Shown one piece after another: positions 31,404 to 40,664 of a stretch of DNA of 64,000 bases (position 1 is its first letter; each line of letters begins with the position of its first letter). The notes below the pieces were generated by a model. That model saw nothing but the letters and a program-made list of their open reading frames with translations, was not told where the DNA came from and did not search any database. A program made the position numbers and the translations under genes. Source of the DNA: Streptomyces luteolus (lineage in GTDB: Bacteria > Actinomycetota > Actinomycetes > Streptomycetales > Streptomycetaceae); contig NZ_JASCIS010000020.1 in assembly GCF_029968015.1 (NCBI RefSeq), positions 94,171 through 158,170 of the forward strand, written 5' to 3'.

Positions 31404-32911
31404 GGGCGGACCGTCTCTTCCTGGGCGTGGACGCGCCGACGCAGCCCCAGGGAGGGTGCGTAGCGCCCCGTCGGCTGCTGGTCGTGCATGCGGGACAGCA
31501 GGTCGTGCAGCCGCTCCAGGCCGACGCTCTCGCCCCAACCGAGCGGGCCTTCGGGGTAGTTCACGCCGAGCCGCATGGCCGTGTCGATGTCGTCGGCGCC
31601 CGCCACACCCCGATCCAGGGCGTCGAGCGCGATGTCGAAGAGCGTCGCGACCGTACGGGCCACGATCAGGCCGGGCACGTCAGCGAGGACGACGACCTGC
31701 TTGCCGAGCGCCTGGAAGAGCCCGGTGGCCTCCCGCAGCGCGGCCTCCGAGGCCGTCACCGAGGGAGCGACGGCTATCAGCGAGGTGGTCCCGTAGTCAC
31801 GGGCGAGGTCGAACTGGACCGCGTCCCCGTGGCTGGTCGCCATGGTGCCGTCGGTCGACGGAAACAGGCGCGCCCCGCAGGGGAGCACGATGAACGCGCT
31901 CTCCGAGGCTTCCCCGCGCACCGCGACTCCGGCCTTCTTGAGGAGGCCGACGAGCGGTTCGGCGGGCCCGAGATCACCGCGGACGGTCACCTCCGCGGGC
32001 GCGGCAGCGGGCCCCTGAAGCACCGGTTCCGGCCGCTCGGAGCCCTCGGCGTAGTCGTACCAGCCGTGCCCGGACTTGCGGCCGAGGCGGCTCGACTCGA
32101 CCAGGCGACGCTGCGCCAGAGAGGGGGTGAACCTCGGGTCCTGAAAGAAGGACTCCCACACGGAGCGCGTCACGGCCTCGTTGACGTCCTGGCCGATCAG
32201 GTCGGTCAGCTCGAAGGGGCCCATCCTGAAGCCGCCGCACTCGCGCAGGACGGCGTCGACAGTGGCGGGATCGGCGACGCGTTCCTCGTACGCGCGCAGC
32301 GCCTCGGCGTAGAAGGGGCGGGCGACGCGGTTGACGATGAAGCCCGGGGTGTCCGCGCACCGCACGGGGCTCTTGCCCCAGGACTTCGCCGTGTCGTACG
32401 CGCGCGTGGCGGCCGATTCCTCGGTGGCGAAGCCGCTGACGACCTCGACGAGCGGGAGCAGCGGCGCCGGGTTGAAGAAGTGCAGGCCGACGAACCGGCC
32501 AGGCCGTTCGAGGCCGCCCGCGATGGCGGTGACGGACAGGGACGACGTGTTCGTGGCGAGCAGGCAGTCCGCGGAAACGATCCCTTCCAGTTCGCGGAAC
32601 AGGGCCTGTTTCACGTCGAGTTGTTCCAGTACGGCTTCGACGACGAGGCCGCAGTCGGCGAGCTCGGTGAGCGTTCCGGCCGGCTTCAGGCGGGCCTGTG
32701 CGGCGCTGCGGTCGTCCTCGGACAGCCTGCCCTTCTCGACGAGCCGGTCGAGGCGGGCGGCGATCGCCGCGGCGGCCTGCTCGGCGCGCCCCGGCACGGC
32801 GTCGTGCAGCAGCACGGGGTGTCCGGCGACCAGGGCGACCTGGGCGATGCCCTGCCCCATGGTGCCGGTGCCCACGACGGCCACCGGGTTCGTGCGGTCG
32901 AGTCCTGTCAT
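31400..32911 (-). CDS. paaH: 3-hydroxyacyl-CoA dehydrogenase (3-hydroxyadipyl-CoA dehydrogenase type)
   Basis: 503 residues from ATG 32911 with a GGAGGAT ribosome site. Rossmann domain with VAVVGTGTMGQGIAQVALVA, catalytic block GLHFFNPAPLLPLVEVV and GFIVNRVARPFYAEAL, then two 3HCDH C-terminal domains (the second begins near TVRGDLGPAEPLVGLLKKAG). The two-C-domain, ~500-residue form is typical of PaaH/PaaC enzymes that oxidise 3-hydroxyadipyl-CoA in phenylacetate degradation, and the neighbours support that role. Divergent from paaN. Confidence 0.9.
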   Translation of the reverse strand: MTGLDRTNPVAVVGTGTMGQGIAQVALVAGHPVLLHDAVPGRAEQAAAAIAARLDRLVEKGRLSEDDRSAAQARLKPAGTLTELADCGLVVEAVLEQLDVKQALFRELEGIVSADCLLATNTSSLSVTAIAGGLERPGRFVGLHFFNPAPLLPLVEVVSGFATEESAATRAYDTAKSWGKSPVRCADTPGFIVNRVARPFYAEALRAYEERVADPATVDAVLRECGGFRMGPFELTDLIGQDVNEAVTRSVWESFFQDPRFTPSLAQRRLVESSRLGRKSGHGWYDYAEGSERPEPVLQGPAAAPAEVTVRGDLGPAEPLVGLLKKAGVAVRGEASESAFIVLPCGARLFPSTDGTMATSHGDAVQFDLARDYGTTSLIAVAPSVTASEAALREATGLFQALGKQVVVLADVPGLIVARTVATLFDIALDALDRGVAGADDIDTAMRLGVNYPEGPLGWGESVGLERLHDLLSRMHDQQPTGRYAPSLGLRRRVHAQEETVRP

Positions 32912-32933
32912 GCTCGCGATCCTCCCGCATGGG

Positions 32934-32942
32934 TTGTCCACA
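32934..32942 (+). promoter_or_regulatory. DnaA box TTGTCCACA
   Basis: Exact Streptomyces-type DnaA 9-mer in the 123-base gap between paaH and paaN, next to the PaaR-like operator. Confidence 0.5.
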
Positions 32943-32967
32943 GGTCCGGCCGACCCCTCTTGTCCCG

Positions 32968-32981
32968 ACCGATCGTTCGGT
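32968..32981. promoter_or_regulatory. PaaR-like operator ACCGATCGTTCGGT (paaH/paaN promoter region)
   Basis: Fits ACCG-NNCGNN-CGGT, the core of the actinobacterial PaaR motif as I recall it, with 5-base inverted arms ACCGA/TCGGT. It is identical over 17 bases (CCGACCGATCGTTCGGT) to the site upstream of paaA on the other strand. Confidence 0.75.
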
Positions 32982-33034
32982 TACTCTAACTCTGTCCTCC
33001 TGTTCCAGCCCAGCTCGACGAGGAGTTGTCCCTC

Positions 33035-34726
33035 ATGGCCGCCGCAGTAACCGCGCAACAGCTCATCGAGAAGCACCGGCCCACCCTCGACCAGGCCCTG
33101 GAAACCATCCGCACGCGTGCGTTCTGGTCCCCGCACCCCGAGCATCCGAAGGCCTACGGCGAGAACGGCTCGCTGGACGCGGCCGCGGGCAAGGCGGCCT
33201 TCGACGCGATCGTGAGCACCCGCCTCGACCTCGACCAGCCGGGCACCGACGGCTGGGTGAGCGGCGAAACCTCGCCCTACGGCATCGAGTTGGGCGTGGA
33301 GTATCCGCACGCCGACCCCGATGTGCTGCTGCCCGCGATGCGCGCCGCGCTGCCGGCCTGGCGGGACGCGGGCGCCGAGACCCGCGCGGTGGTGTGCCTG
33401 GAGATCCTGTCCCGCATCAGCGCCCGCACGCACGAGTTCGCGCACGCGGTCATGCACACCAGCGGCCAGGCCTTCATGATGGCGTTCCAGGCGGGCGGCC
33501 CGCACGCCCAGGACCGCGGCCTCGAAGCGGTGGCGTACGCGTACGTGGAACAGACCCGCACCCCGGACTCCGCGGACTGGAGCAAGCCGCAGGGCAAGCG
33601 CGACCCGCTGAACCTGCGCAAGCAGTTCACGCCCGTCCCGCGCGGCATCGCCCTCCTGGTCGGCTGCAACACCTTCCCGACGTGGAACGGATATCCGGGC
33701 CTGTTCGCCTCCCTGGCCACCGGAAACCCGGTCCTGGTCAAGCCGCACCCGCGCGCGGTGCTGCCGCTCGCCCTCACCGTCCAGGTCGCCCGTGAGGTGC
33801 TCGCGGAGACGGGGTTCGACCCCAACCTGATGGCGCTGGCCGCCGAGCAGCCCGGCGAGGGCCTCGCCAAGACCCTGGCCGTGCGCCCCGAGGTCCGCAT
33901 CATCGACTACACCGGCTCGACGTCCTTCGGCGACTGGCTGGAGAGCAACGCCCGCCAGGCGCAGGTCTACACGGAGAAGGCCGGCGTCAACACGGTCGTC
34001 ATCGAGTCGACCGGCGACTACAAGGGCATGCTGTCGAACCTCGCGTTCTCCCTGTCGCTGTACAGCGGCCAGATGTGCACGACGCCGCAGAACCTCCTCA
34101 TCCCGCGCGACGGCATCACGACCGACCAGGGCCCCAAGTCGTACGACGAGGTGGTCACCGACCTCGCGGGCGCGGTCGACGCCCTCCTCAGGGACGACGC
34201 CCGCGCGAACGCCCTGCTCGGCGCCCTGGTCAACCCGGATGTGAAGACGCGCCTCGAGGCCGCTGCCGGTCACGGTGAGGTGGCCCTGGCCAGCCGGGAG
34301 ATCAACAACCCCGAGTTCCCCGGTGCCGTGGTGCGCAGCCCGCTCATGGTCAAGCTGGACGGCACCAAGCCGGACTCGGAATCCGTCTTCCTGGACGAGT
34401 GCTTCGGCCCGGTCTCCTTCGCGGTGGCGGTCGAGTCCCCCGCGGACGCGGTGGAGCTGCTGCGGCGCACGGTGCGCGACAAGGGCGCGATGACGGTCGG
34501 CGCGTACTCCACGTCGCAGGAGTTCGAGCACCAGGTGGAGGAGGTCTGCCTGGAGGAGTGCGCCCAGCTGTCCCTCAACCTCACGGGCGGGGTGTACGTC
34601 AACCAGACGGCTGCCTTCTCCGACTTCCACGGCTCGGGCGGCAACCCGGCGGCCAACGCGGCGCTGTGCGACGGCGCGTTCGTCGCCAACCGCTTCCGCG
34701 TGGTGGAGGTCCGCCGGGAGGCGTGA
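33035..34726 (+). CDS. paaN: phenylacetate degradation protein PaaN (aldehyde dehydrogenase family)
   Basis: 563 residues from ATG 33035 (AGGAG nine bases upstream; a TTG at 33026 is in frame but too close). Aldehyde dehydrogenase fold: NAD-binding GCNTFPTWNGYPGLFASLAT and FTGSTSFGDWLE-like block, and catalytic Cys in YSGQMCTTPQN. It matches the actinobacterial PaaN group that replaces the dehydrogenase domain of PaaZ in oxidising the ring-opened semialdehyde. Divergent from the paaH-paaR operon and probably sharing its operator. Confidence 0.9.
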   Translation: MAAAVTAQQLIEKHRPTLDQALETIRTRAFWSPHPEHPKAYGENGSLDAAAGKAAFDAIVSTRLDLDQPGTDGWVSGETSPYGIELGVEYPHADPDVLLPAMRAALPAWRDAGAETRAVVCLEILSRISARTHEFAHAVMHTSGQAFMMAFQAGGPHAQDRGLEAVAYAYVEQTRTPDSADWSKPQGKRDPLNLRKQFTPVPRGIALLVGCNTFPTWNGYPGLFASLATGNPVLVKPHPRAVLPLALTVQVAREVLAETGFDPNLMALAAEQPGEGLAKTLAVRPEVRIIDYTGSTSFGDWLESNARQAQVYTEKAGVNTVVIESTGDYKGMLSNLAFSLSLYSGQMCTTPQNLLIPRDGITTDQGPKSYDEVVTDLAGAVDALLRDDARANALLGALVNPDVKTRLEAAAGHGEVALASREINNPEFPGAVVRSPLMVKLDGTKPDSESVFLDECFGPVSFAVAVESPADAVELLRRTVRDKGAMTVGAYSTSQEFEHQVEEVCLEECAQLSLNLTGGVYVNQTAAFSDFHGSGGNPAANAALCDGAFVANRFRVVEVRREA

Positions 34727-34760
34727 GCACGCGCGCGTGGTGACGACCGCTCCGGCCGCC

Positions 34761-34812
34761 CGGCCAGTCCGGCACGCCCGGCCAGTCCGGCACGCCCGGC
34801 CAGTCCGCCCGC
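34761..34812. repeat. 18-bp tandem repeat, ~3 copies
   Basis: CGGCCAGTCCGGCACGCC occurs at 34761 and 34779, with a third diverged copy from 34797, in the 119-base gap after paaN. Confidence 0.85.
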
Positions 34813-34845
34813 CCCGAGGCGACCGCGGCCTCGGCCGGGTGGTCG

Positions 34846-35619
34846 TCACATGGCGGCGGGCCGGCCGGAGGCCGTCGACCAGTGGAAGAGCGTCATGCCC
34901 ACGCTGGTGGCCAGGTTGTAGCTGGACACCTGGGGGCGCATCGGCAGGGCGATCAGTTCGTCGGCGCGCTCCCTCAGTTCGGCGGAGAGGCCTGAACGCT
35001 CGGAGCCGAACGCGAGCAGCGCGTCGTCGGGCAGGGTGACCGAGCGGATGTCCTTGCCCTCGGGGTCCAGCGCGTAGAGCGGCCCTGCGGGCAGTTCGTC
35101 GACCTGGAGGCGCTCGACGGCCGTCGCGTAGTGCAGCCCTGCCGCGCCCCGGACGACCGTCGGGTGCCAGGGGTCGAGGGAGCCCGTGGTGACGACTCCG
35201 GTGGCGCCGAATCCGGCGGCCAGGCGGATGACGGCGCCCGCGTTGCCGAGGTTGCGCGGATTGTCGAGGACCACGGCGGGCGCCGGCCGTCGCTCCTGTG
35301 CGAGGAGGGCGAGCTGGGCCTCCCGGTCGGGGCGCACCGCGAGCGCGGCGACTCCGGTGGGGTGCGCCCGGGGCACGAGCCCGCGCAGGGTCTCGGCCGG
35401 TACTTCCAGGGCGAGCTCGGCGATGCGGTCGCGGACATCGGGGGCCAGCTCGTCGGCGAGCGCCAGGGCCGCGTCCTTGCCGCTGGTCAGTACGGCCGGG
35501 ACGGTGGCGCCGAAGCGCAGGGCGTGCTTGAGGGCGTGGAATCCGTCGAGCAGGACGGCCGTCTCGCTCAGCACCCGCCAGCGGCGCACAGCCCCGTCCA
35601 CGTCCTCCGCACCACTCAT
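34846..35619 (-). CDS. TrmH/SpoU family RNA 2'-O-methyltransferase
   Basis: 257 residues. N-terminal SpoU substrate-binding-like domain, then the SPOUT knot with motif 1 NPRNLGNAGAVIR, motif 2 LLAFGSERSGLS and motif 3 LPMRPQVSSYNLATSVGMTL. Methylates 2'-OH of rRNA or tRNA using S-adenosylmethionine; target base not predictable here. It stands between paaN and the HTTM pair and does not belong to the paa pathway. Confidence 0.92.
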   Translation of the reverse strand: MSGAEDVDGAVRRWRVLSETAVLLDGFHALKHALRFGATVPAVLTSGKDAALALADELAPDVRDRIAELALEVPAETLRGLVPRAHPTGVAALAVRPDREAQLALLAQERRPAPAVVLDNPRNLGNAGAVIRLAAGFGATGVVTTGSLDPWHPTVVRGAAGLHYATAVERLQVDELPAGPLYALDPEGKDIRSVTLPDDALLAFGSERSGLSAELRERADELIALPMRPQVSSYNLATSVGMTLFHWSTASGRPAAM

Positions 35620-35718
35620 GCCGTGCAGCCTACGTGGGCCGATGAGGGGACCGGCCGCGCGCCGGGAGAGCCCGCCGCGTGCCTACGCCGTGGCGCTCAC
35701 TTCAGGCCTCGGGGCGCC

Positions 35719-37101
35719 TCAAGAGCGCGGGGAGACGTCCACCTGGGGCGGGTCGCCCGGTGGCGGTTCCGCGTCCGACGGGACGGCCTGCGGTGCCCCC
35801 GTCCCGTACGCCTCGTCCTGACCGGGGCCCGTGCGCGTACTGCCCCGCTGTCCGGGGACGCCGCGTGTGCGGGTGGACAGGGCACTACGCGCGCGTGCGG
35901 CCCGTTTTCCGATGCGGCGCAGGAACGTGGTGGGCAGGAAGACCGCGTCGACCGCGATCATCGCGAGCGAGAAGAAGGGCAGGCCGAGCAGGACGGCGAT
36001 CACGGCGTGCTCGATCATCATGGCCGCGAGCAGGACGTTCTTGACGCGGCGGTTGAAGAGCGTGAACGGGAACGCGACCTGCACGATGACCGTGCCGTAG
36101 GTGATCAGCATGATCGCGGTGCCGTGCGTGGAGAGCAGCTGGGAGAGGGCGGGCCAGGGCGAGAAGTAGTCGAGGTGCAGCGGGTAGTAGACGGCGGTGC
36201 CGTCCTGCCAGCGACTGCCCTGGATCTTGTACCAGCCGGCCGTGGCGTAGATCAGGCAGGCCTCGACCATGATCACGAACAGGGCGGCGTTGTGCAGGAG
36301 GTTGCCGACGACGTCGCACAGGGCGCGCGGCTGCGAGTCGGGGGCCCGGCGGCCGAGCAGCCACCACAGGCCCTGCGCCGACCAGATCGTCCAGAGGATC
36401 AGCGCCCATCCCCAGCCGAGGTGCCCGAGGAACGTCACCAGCGAGAGGGAGAGCCCCAGAATCCACCACAGCACGGGCCCGACCCGGTCGGGATCGGCCG
36501 CCGCGCTCCCCCTCTCCTGGCCCGGCTCGGGATAACTGCCCGCATCATGGCCCTGCTCGGAAAAACCGTCCGCATCATGGCCCGGCTCGGGAAAACCGTC
36601 CGCACGCGCGCGTGCCCTACGAGCCGCCCGGCGCGCGTCGAGCGACCAGACCTGGCCGCAGCGCGTCAGGACCAGGTACATCGCCATGAGGTGGATGACG
36701 TTGTCCCCGCCGTCCCCCACGAACACACTGCGGTTGAGCACCGACAGCGCGGTGACCATGAACAGCACGGACATCGTGCGCGTGCGCCAGCCGAGCATCA
36801 GCAGCACGCTCGAGACGATCGCCAGACCGTAGACGCACTCGAACCAGACGCGGCCGTCGGTCCACATCAGTGCCGTGAAGGCCTGGTTGTCGAGGATGAG
36901 CCGGTGCGCGAGCTCCCAGCTCCAGGGGCCCTGCGGCCCGTACAGCTCATGCCTGTGGGGAAGTTCGCGCAGCAGGAAGAGCAGCCAGGTCGCGGAGAAC
37001 CCGATCCGGATCACGGCCGTCTGGTACGGGCCGAGCGCGGCGGACGTGATCCGGCCGAGGCCACGGGGGAGCGCTGTGGGCGGGCGGTCGAGGCGGTTCA
37101 C
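35719..37101 (-). CDS. HTTM-domain membrane protein (gamma-carboxylase-like)
   Basis: 460 residues with about eight membrane helices. The N-terminal HTTM domain (PYQTAVIRIGFSATWLLFLL, then ELPHRHELYGP and GGDNVIHLMAMYLVLTRCGQ) resembles the membrane part of vitamin-K-dependent gamma-carboxylase. A charged cytoplasmic loop near 165-205 has imperfect repeats (DGFPEPGHDA, DGFSEQGHDA, GSYPEPGQE) and the C-terminus is a Pro/Arg-rich tail. GTG 37101 overlaps the stop of the DUF5819 gene (GTGA). The pairing of these two genes is common in Streptomyces; function unknown. Confidence 0.88.
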   Translation of the reverse strand: MNRLDRPPTALPRGLGRITSAALGPYQTAVIRIGFSATWLLFLLRELPHRHELYGPQGPWSWELAHRLILDNQAFTALMWTDGRVWFECVYGLAIVSSVLLMLGWRTRTMSVLFMVTALSVLNRSVFVGDGGDNVIHLMAMYLVLTRCGQVWSLDARRAARRARARADGFPEPGHDADGFSEQGHDAGSYPEPGQERGSAAADPDRVGPVLWWILGLSLSLVTFLGHLGWGWALILWTIWSAQGLWWLLGRRAPDSQPRALCDVVGNLLHNAALFVIMVEACLIYATAGWYKIQGSRWQDGTAVYYPLHLDYFSPWPALSQLLSTHGTAIMLITYGTVIVQVAFPFTLFNRRVKNVLLAAMMIEHAVIAVLLGLPFFSLAMIAVDAVFLPTTFLRRIGKRAARARSALSTRTRGVPGQRGSTRTGPGQDEAYGTGAPQAVPSDAEPPPGDPPQVDVSPRS

Positions 37102-37796
37102 CGGTCACGTACCTCCATGTCCTGGGACGTGACGTTCCACCACGGCAGCAGGCGGATCACAGGTTTCGGGTCGAGCTTCTCGCCGCTCCACGAGGGCGGC
37201 TGCACATTGGTGGTCACCGACCTGACCTGCACGCTCAGGAAGTCGTCGGTGGACCGCGCCGGCTCCTCTCGTCCGATGCGGAGCACCGCGATCCGGCGCA
37301 GGTACTCCTCGGAGAGTTCGCCGCGCGTGCCGTTCGGCCGGTTCTGGGTGTCGTGCGTGGACGTGTAGTAGTCCCAGGCGCGGCGCAGCTGGTTCTGCTG
37401 GGTGTGGCTGGGAACCAGGTTGCCGTCGATGGCCGCGCCGTCCTGGGCGGAGAGCCCGTGCCACTCGGTGTGCCGGATGCCGCCGTCCTCGGTACGGAAC
37501 TTGGCCCTGGCCTCGACGGCGACGTTCTGCTGCAGCGGGTTGGGGGCGAACAGTTTCCAGTTCTGCTCGAACTCGGGATAGACCCAGTCGTCGACGGCCT
37601 GGCCGTGCTGCTTGGACACCGTGTTGGGCGGGGCCACGTGCAGAAAGACCATCGCGAGGTGCACGCAGGTCACGAGCGCGACGACGGCGAGGACGAGGGC
37701 CGCGGCGACCTGGTACGGCGGTGAGAGCGCGGCGATTCCGGCGCGGGGTCCGGGCGGCCGTCCACCGGCGCCGCGGCCCTGCTCGTACCCGTCCAT
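37098..37796 (-). CDS. DUF5819 family protein
   Basis: 232 residues from ATG 37796 (GGGAGC upstream). One N-terminal membrane helix (VAAALVLAVVALVTCVHLAM) and an extracellular domain with NWKLFAPNPLQQNVAVEARA, the DUF5819 signature. Forms an operon with the HTTM gene downstream, so the two proteins probably act together at the membrane. The region upstream (37797-38024) is shared with the divergent paaA promoter. Confidence 0.85.
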   Translation of the reverse strand: MDGYEQGRGAGGRPPGPRAGIAALSPPYQVAAALVLAVVALVTCVHLAMVFLHVAPPNTVSKQHGQAVDDWVYPEFEQNWKLFAPNPLQQNVAVEARAKFRTEDGGIRHTEWHGLSAQDGAAIDGNLVPSHTQQNQLRRAWDYYTSTHDTQNRPNGTRGELSEEYLRRIAVLRIGREEPARSTDDFLSVQVRSVTTNVQPPSWSGEKLDPKPVIRLLPWWNVTSQDMEVRDR

Positions 37797-37876
37797 CGCG
37801 CCCGCTCCCGTCCCCGCCCGCTGTTCGCCCTCGGCACGGTACTCAGCCGAGGTGGCCACGCACAGCGGCCGTGAGG

Positions 37877-37885
37877 TTATCCACA
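37877..37885 (+). promoter_or_regulatory. DnaA box TTATCCACA
   Basis: Exact 9-mer in the intergenic region upstream of paaA, 46 bases before the PaaR-like operator and next to a TTGACA hexamer (37889-37894) that may be the -35 of paaA. Confidence 0.5.
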
Positions 37886-37930
37886 GGGTTGACACCGTAT
37901 GGCCGCCGGTCCCACCATTGAAATCGACGG

Positions 37931-37944
37931 ACCGAACGATCGGT
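37931..37944. promoter_or_regulatory. PaaR-like operator ACCGAACGATCGGT upstream of paaA
   Basis: Reverse complement of the 32968-32981 site; the shared stretch is 17 bases. It lies 80 bases before the paaA start, close to where the promoter or transcription start should be, fitting repression of paaABCDE. Confidence 0.75.
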
Positions 37945-38024
37945 CGGTAGATTGATCAAGGTGGCGGCCGCCGCCACGCGCAGGGACGCAGGACGCACAG
38001 AGACGCAGGAAAAGGGGGCCTGGC

Positions 38025-39028
<1,004 letters not shown>

Positions 39029-39032
<4 letters not shown>

Positions 39033-39319
39033 CCGAATCGACCGACTGGCCGCTCTGGGAGGTCTTCGTCCGCTCCCGCCGCGGCCTCTCCCACACCCAC
39101 GCCGGCAGCCTGCACGCCCCGGACGCGGAGATGGCCCTGCGCAACGCCCGCGACCTCTACACCCGCCGCAACGAAGGCGTCTCCCTCTGGGTCGTGCCCT
39201 CCGCCGCGATCACCGCCTCGTCCCCCGACGAGAAGGACTCTTTCTTCGAGCCCGCGGGCGACAAGCCGTACCGCCACCCGACGTTCTACGAGATCCCGGA
39301 AGGAGTGAAGCACCTGTGA
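39029..39319 (+). CDS. paaB: 1,2-phenylacetyl-CoA epoxidase subunit PaaB
   Basis: 96 residues, overlapping paaA (ATGA) and paaC (GTGA). Small bridging subunit of the epoxidase with the family pattern WPLWEVFVRSRRGLSHTHAG ... MALRNARDLYTRRNEGVSLW. It stabilises the PaaAC assembly. Confidence 0.94.
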
Positions 39320-40167
39320 CCGCGCCCACCGGCACCGACCGGACAGCAGCACCCGGGACCGCAGCACCCGTAGCCGCAGCACCCGTGACCGCAGCGACCG
39401 GCACCGGCCGCCCCGAAGCCACGAGCGCCACCACCGGTACGGACCCGGCGACCACCGCGGCCGCCCTCGCCCTGGGCGACGACGCGCTGGTGCTCTCACA
39501 CCGCCTGGGGGAGTGGGCGGGGCACGCTCCCGTACTCGAAGAGGAGGTCGCCCTGGCCAACATCGCCCTCGACCTGCTCGGCCAGGCCCGCATCCTGCTC
39601 TCCCAGGTGGGGGACGAGGACGAACTCGCCTACCTCCGCGAGGAACGCGCCTTCCGCAACCTCCAACTCGTCGAGCAGCCGAACGGCGACTTCGCGCACA
39701 CCATCGCGCGCCAGCTGTACTTCTCCACCTACCAGGCCTTCCTGTACGCGGAGTTGGCCCGCACCGAAGGCCCCTTCACCGCACTCGCGGCCAAGGCGGT
39801 CAAGGAAGTCGACTACCACCGCGACCACGCCGAGCAGTGGACCCTCCGCCTCGGCGACGGCACGGCCGAGAGCCACACCCGCATGCAGCGCGCGGTGGAC
39901 GCACTGTGGCGGTACACCGGCGAGATGTTCCAGCCCGTCGACGGACTCACCACCACCCACGGCATCAACTGGCCTGCTCTGCAGGGGAGTTGGGACCAGT
40001 CCATCGGCGAGACCCTGCGCGGCGCGACGCTGACGCTCCCCGAGACCCCGCGTTCCGGCGCCTGGGCAGCAGGCGCGGGCCGCCAGGGCCTGCACACCGA
40101 ACCCTTCGGCCGCATGCTCGCCGAGATGCAGCACCTGCACCGCAGCCACCCGGGGGCGACATGGTGA
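39316..40167 (+). CDS. paaC: 1,2-phenylacetyl-CoA epoxidase subunit PaaC
   Basis: 283 residues from GTG 39316. Structural ferritin-like subunit: LGDDALVLSHRLGEWAGHAP, EEEVALANIALDLLGQAR and VDYHRDHAEQWTLRLGDGT. The first ~45 residues are an Ala/Thr/Pro repeat (TAAPGTAAPVAAAPVTAATG) not found in the usual protein. Catalytically inactive partner of PaaA. Confidence 0.94.
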   Translation: MTAPTGTDRTAAPGTAAPVAAAPVTAATGTGRPEATSATTGTDPATTAAALALGDDALVLSHRLGEWAGHAPVLEEEVALANIALDLLGQARILLSQVGDEDELAYLREERAFRNLQLVEQPNGDFAHTIARQLYFSTYQAFLYAELARTEGPFTALAAKAVKEVDYHRDHAEQWTLRLGDGTAESHTRMQRAVDALWRYTGEMFQPVDGLTTTHGINWPALQGSWDQSIGETLRGATLTLPETPRSGAWAAGAGRQGLHTEPFGRMLAEMQHLHRSHPGATW

Positions 40168-40664
40168 TGACCCCGCTCGAGACCCGCCTCGAAGAGCGCC
40201 TCACGGAACTGGCCGGCTCGGTCCCCGACCCCGAACTGCCCATGATCACCCTCGCGGAACTGGGCGTGGTCCGCGGCGTCCGTGTCCTCGGCCCCGGCAG
40301 CGTCGAGGTGGAGCTGACCCCCACCTACACCGGCTGCCCCGCCGTGGAGACCATGACCGCCGACATAGAGAAGGTGCTGCACGACCACGGCATGCCCGAG
40401 GTCAGCGTCCGCCGCGTCCTCTCCCCGGCCTGGTCCACGGACGACATCACCGACGAAGGGCGCCGCAAGCTCGCCGAGTCCGGCATCGCCCCACCCCGCG
40501 CCGGCGCAGGCCAAGGCCCCGTCCCCCTCACCCTCGCCGTGCGCTGCCCGCACTGCGGCTCCACCGACACCGAACTCCTCAGCCGCTTCTCCTCCACCGC
40601 CTGCAAGGCGCTGCGCCGCTGCGTCACCTGCCGTGAACCCTTCGACCACTTCAAGGAGTTGTGA
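40161..40664 (+). CDS. paaD: phenylacetate degradation protein PaaD
   Basis: 167 residues (ATG 40161; GTG 40164 and ATG 40167 are alternatives overlapping the paaC stop). N-terminal MIP18/DUF59 domain (DPELPMITLAELGVVRGV, TPTYTGCPAVETMTADIEKV) and a C-terminal zinc-ribbon-like domain with CPHCGS and CVTCREPF. DUF59 proteins assist iron-sulfur or diiron maturation; PaaD is needed for epoxidase activity in other species. Confidence 0.93.
   Translation: MVMTPLETRLEERLTELAGSVPDPELPMITLAELGVVRGVRVLGPGSVEVELTPTYTGCPAVETMTADIEKVLHDHGMPEVSVRRVLSPAWSTDDITDEGRRKLAESGIAPPRAGAGQGPVPLTLAVRCPHCGSTDTELLSRFSSTACKALRRCVTCREPFDHFKEL

Noticed and set aside
32601..32615. GTTTCACGTCGAG resembling parS
   Set aside because: Only the left half matches; the right arm is lost, so ParB binding is unlikely.
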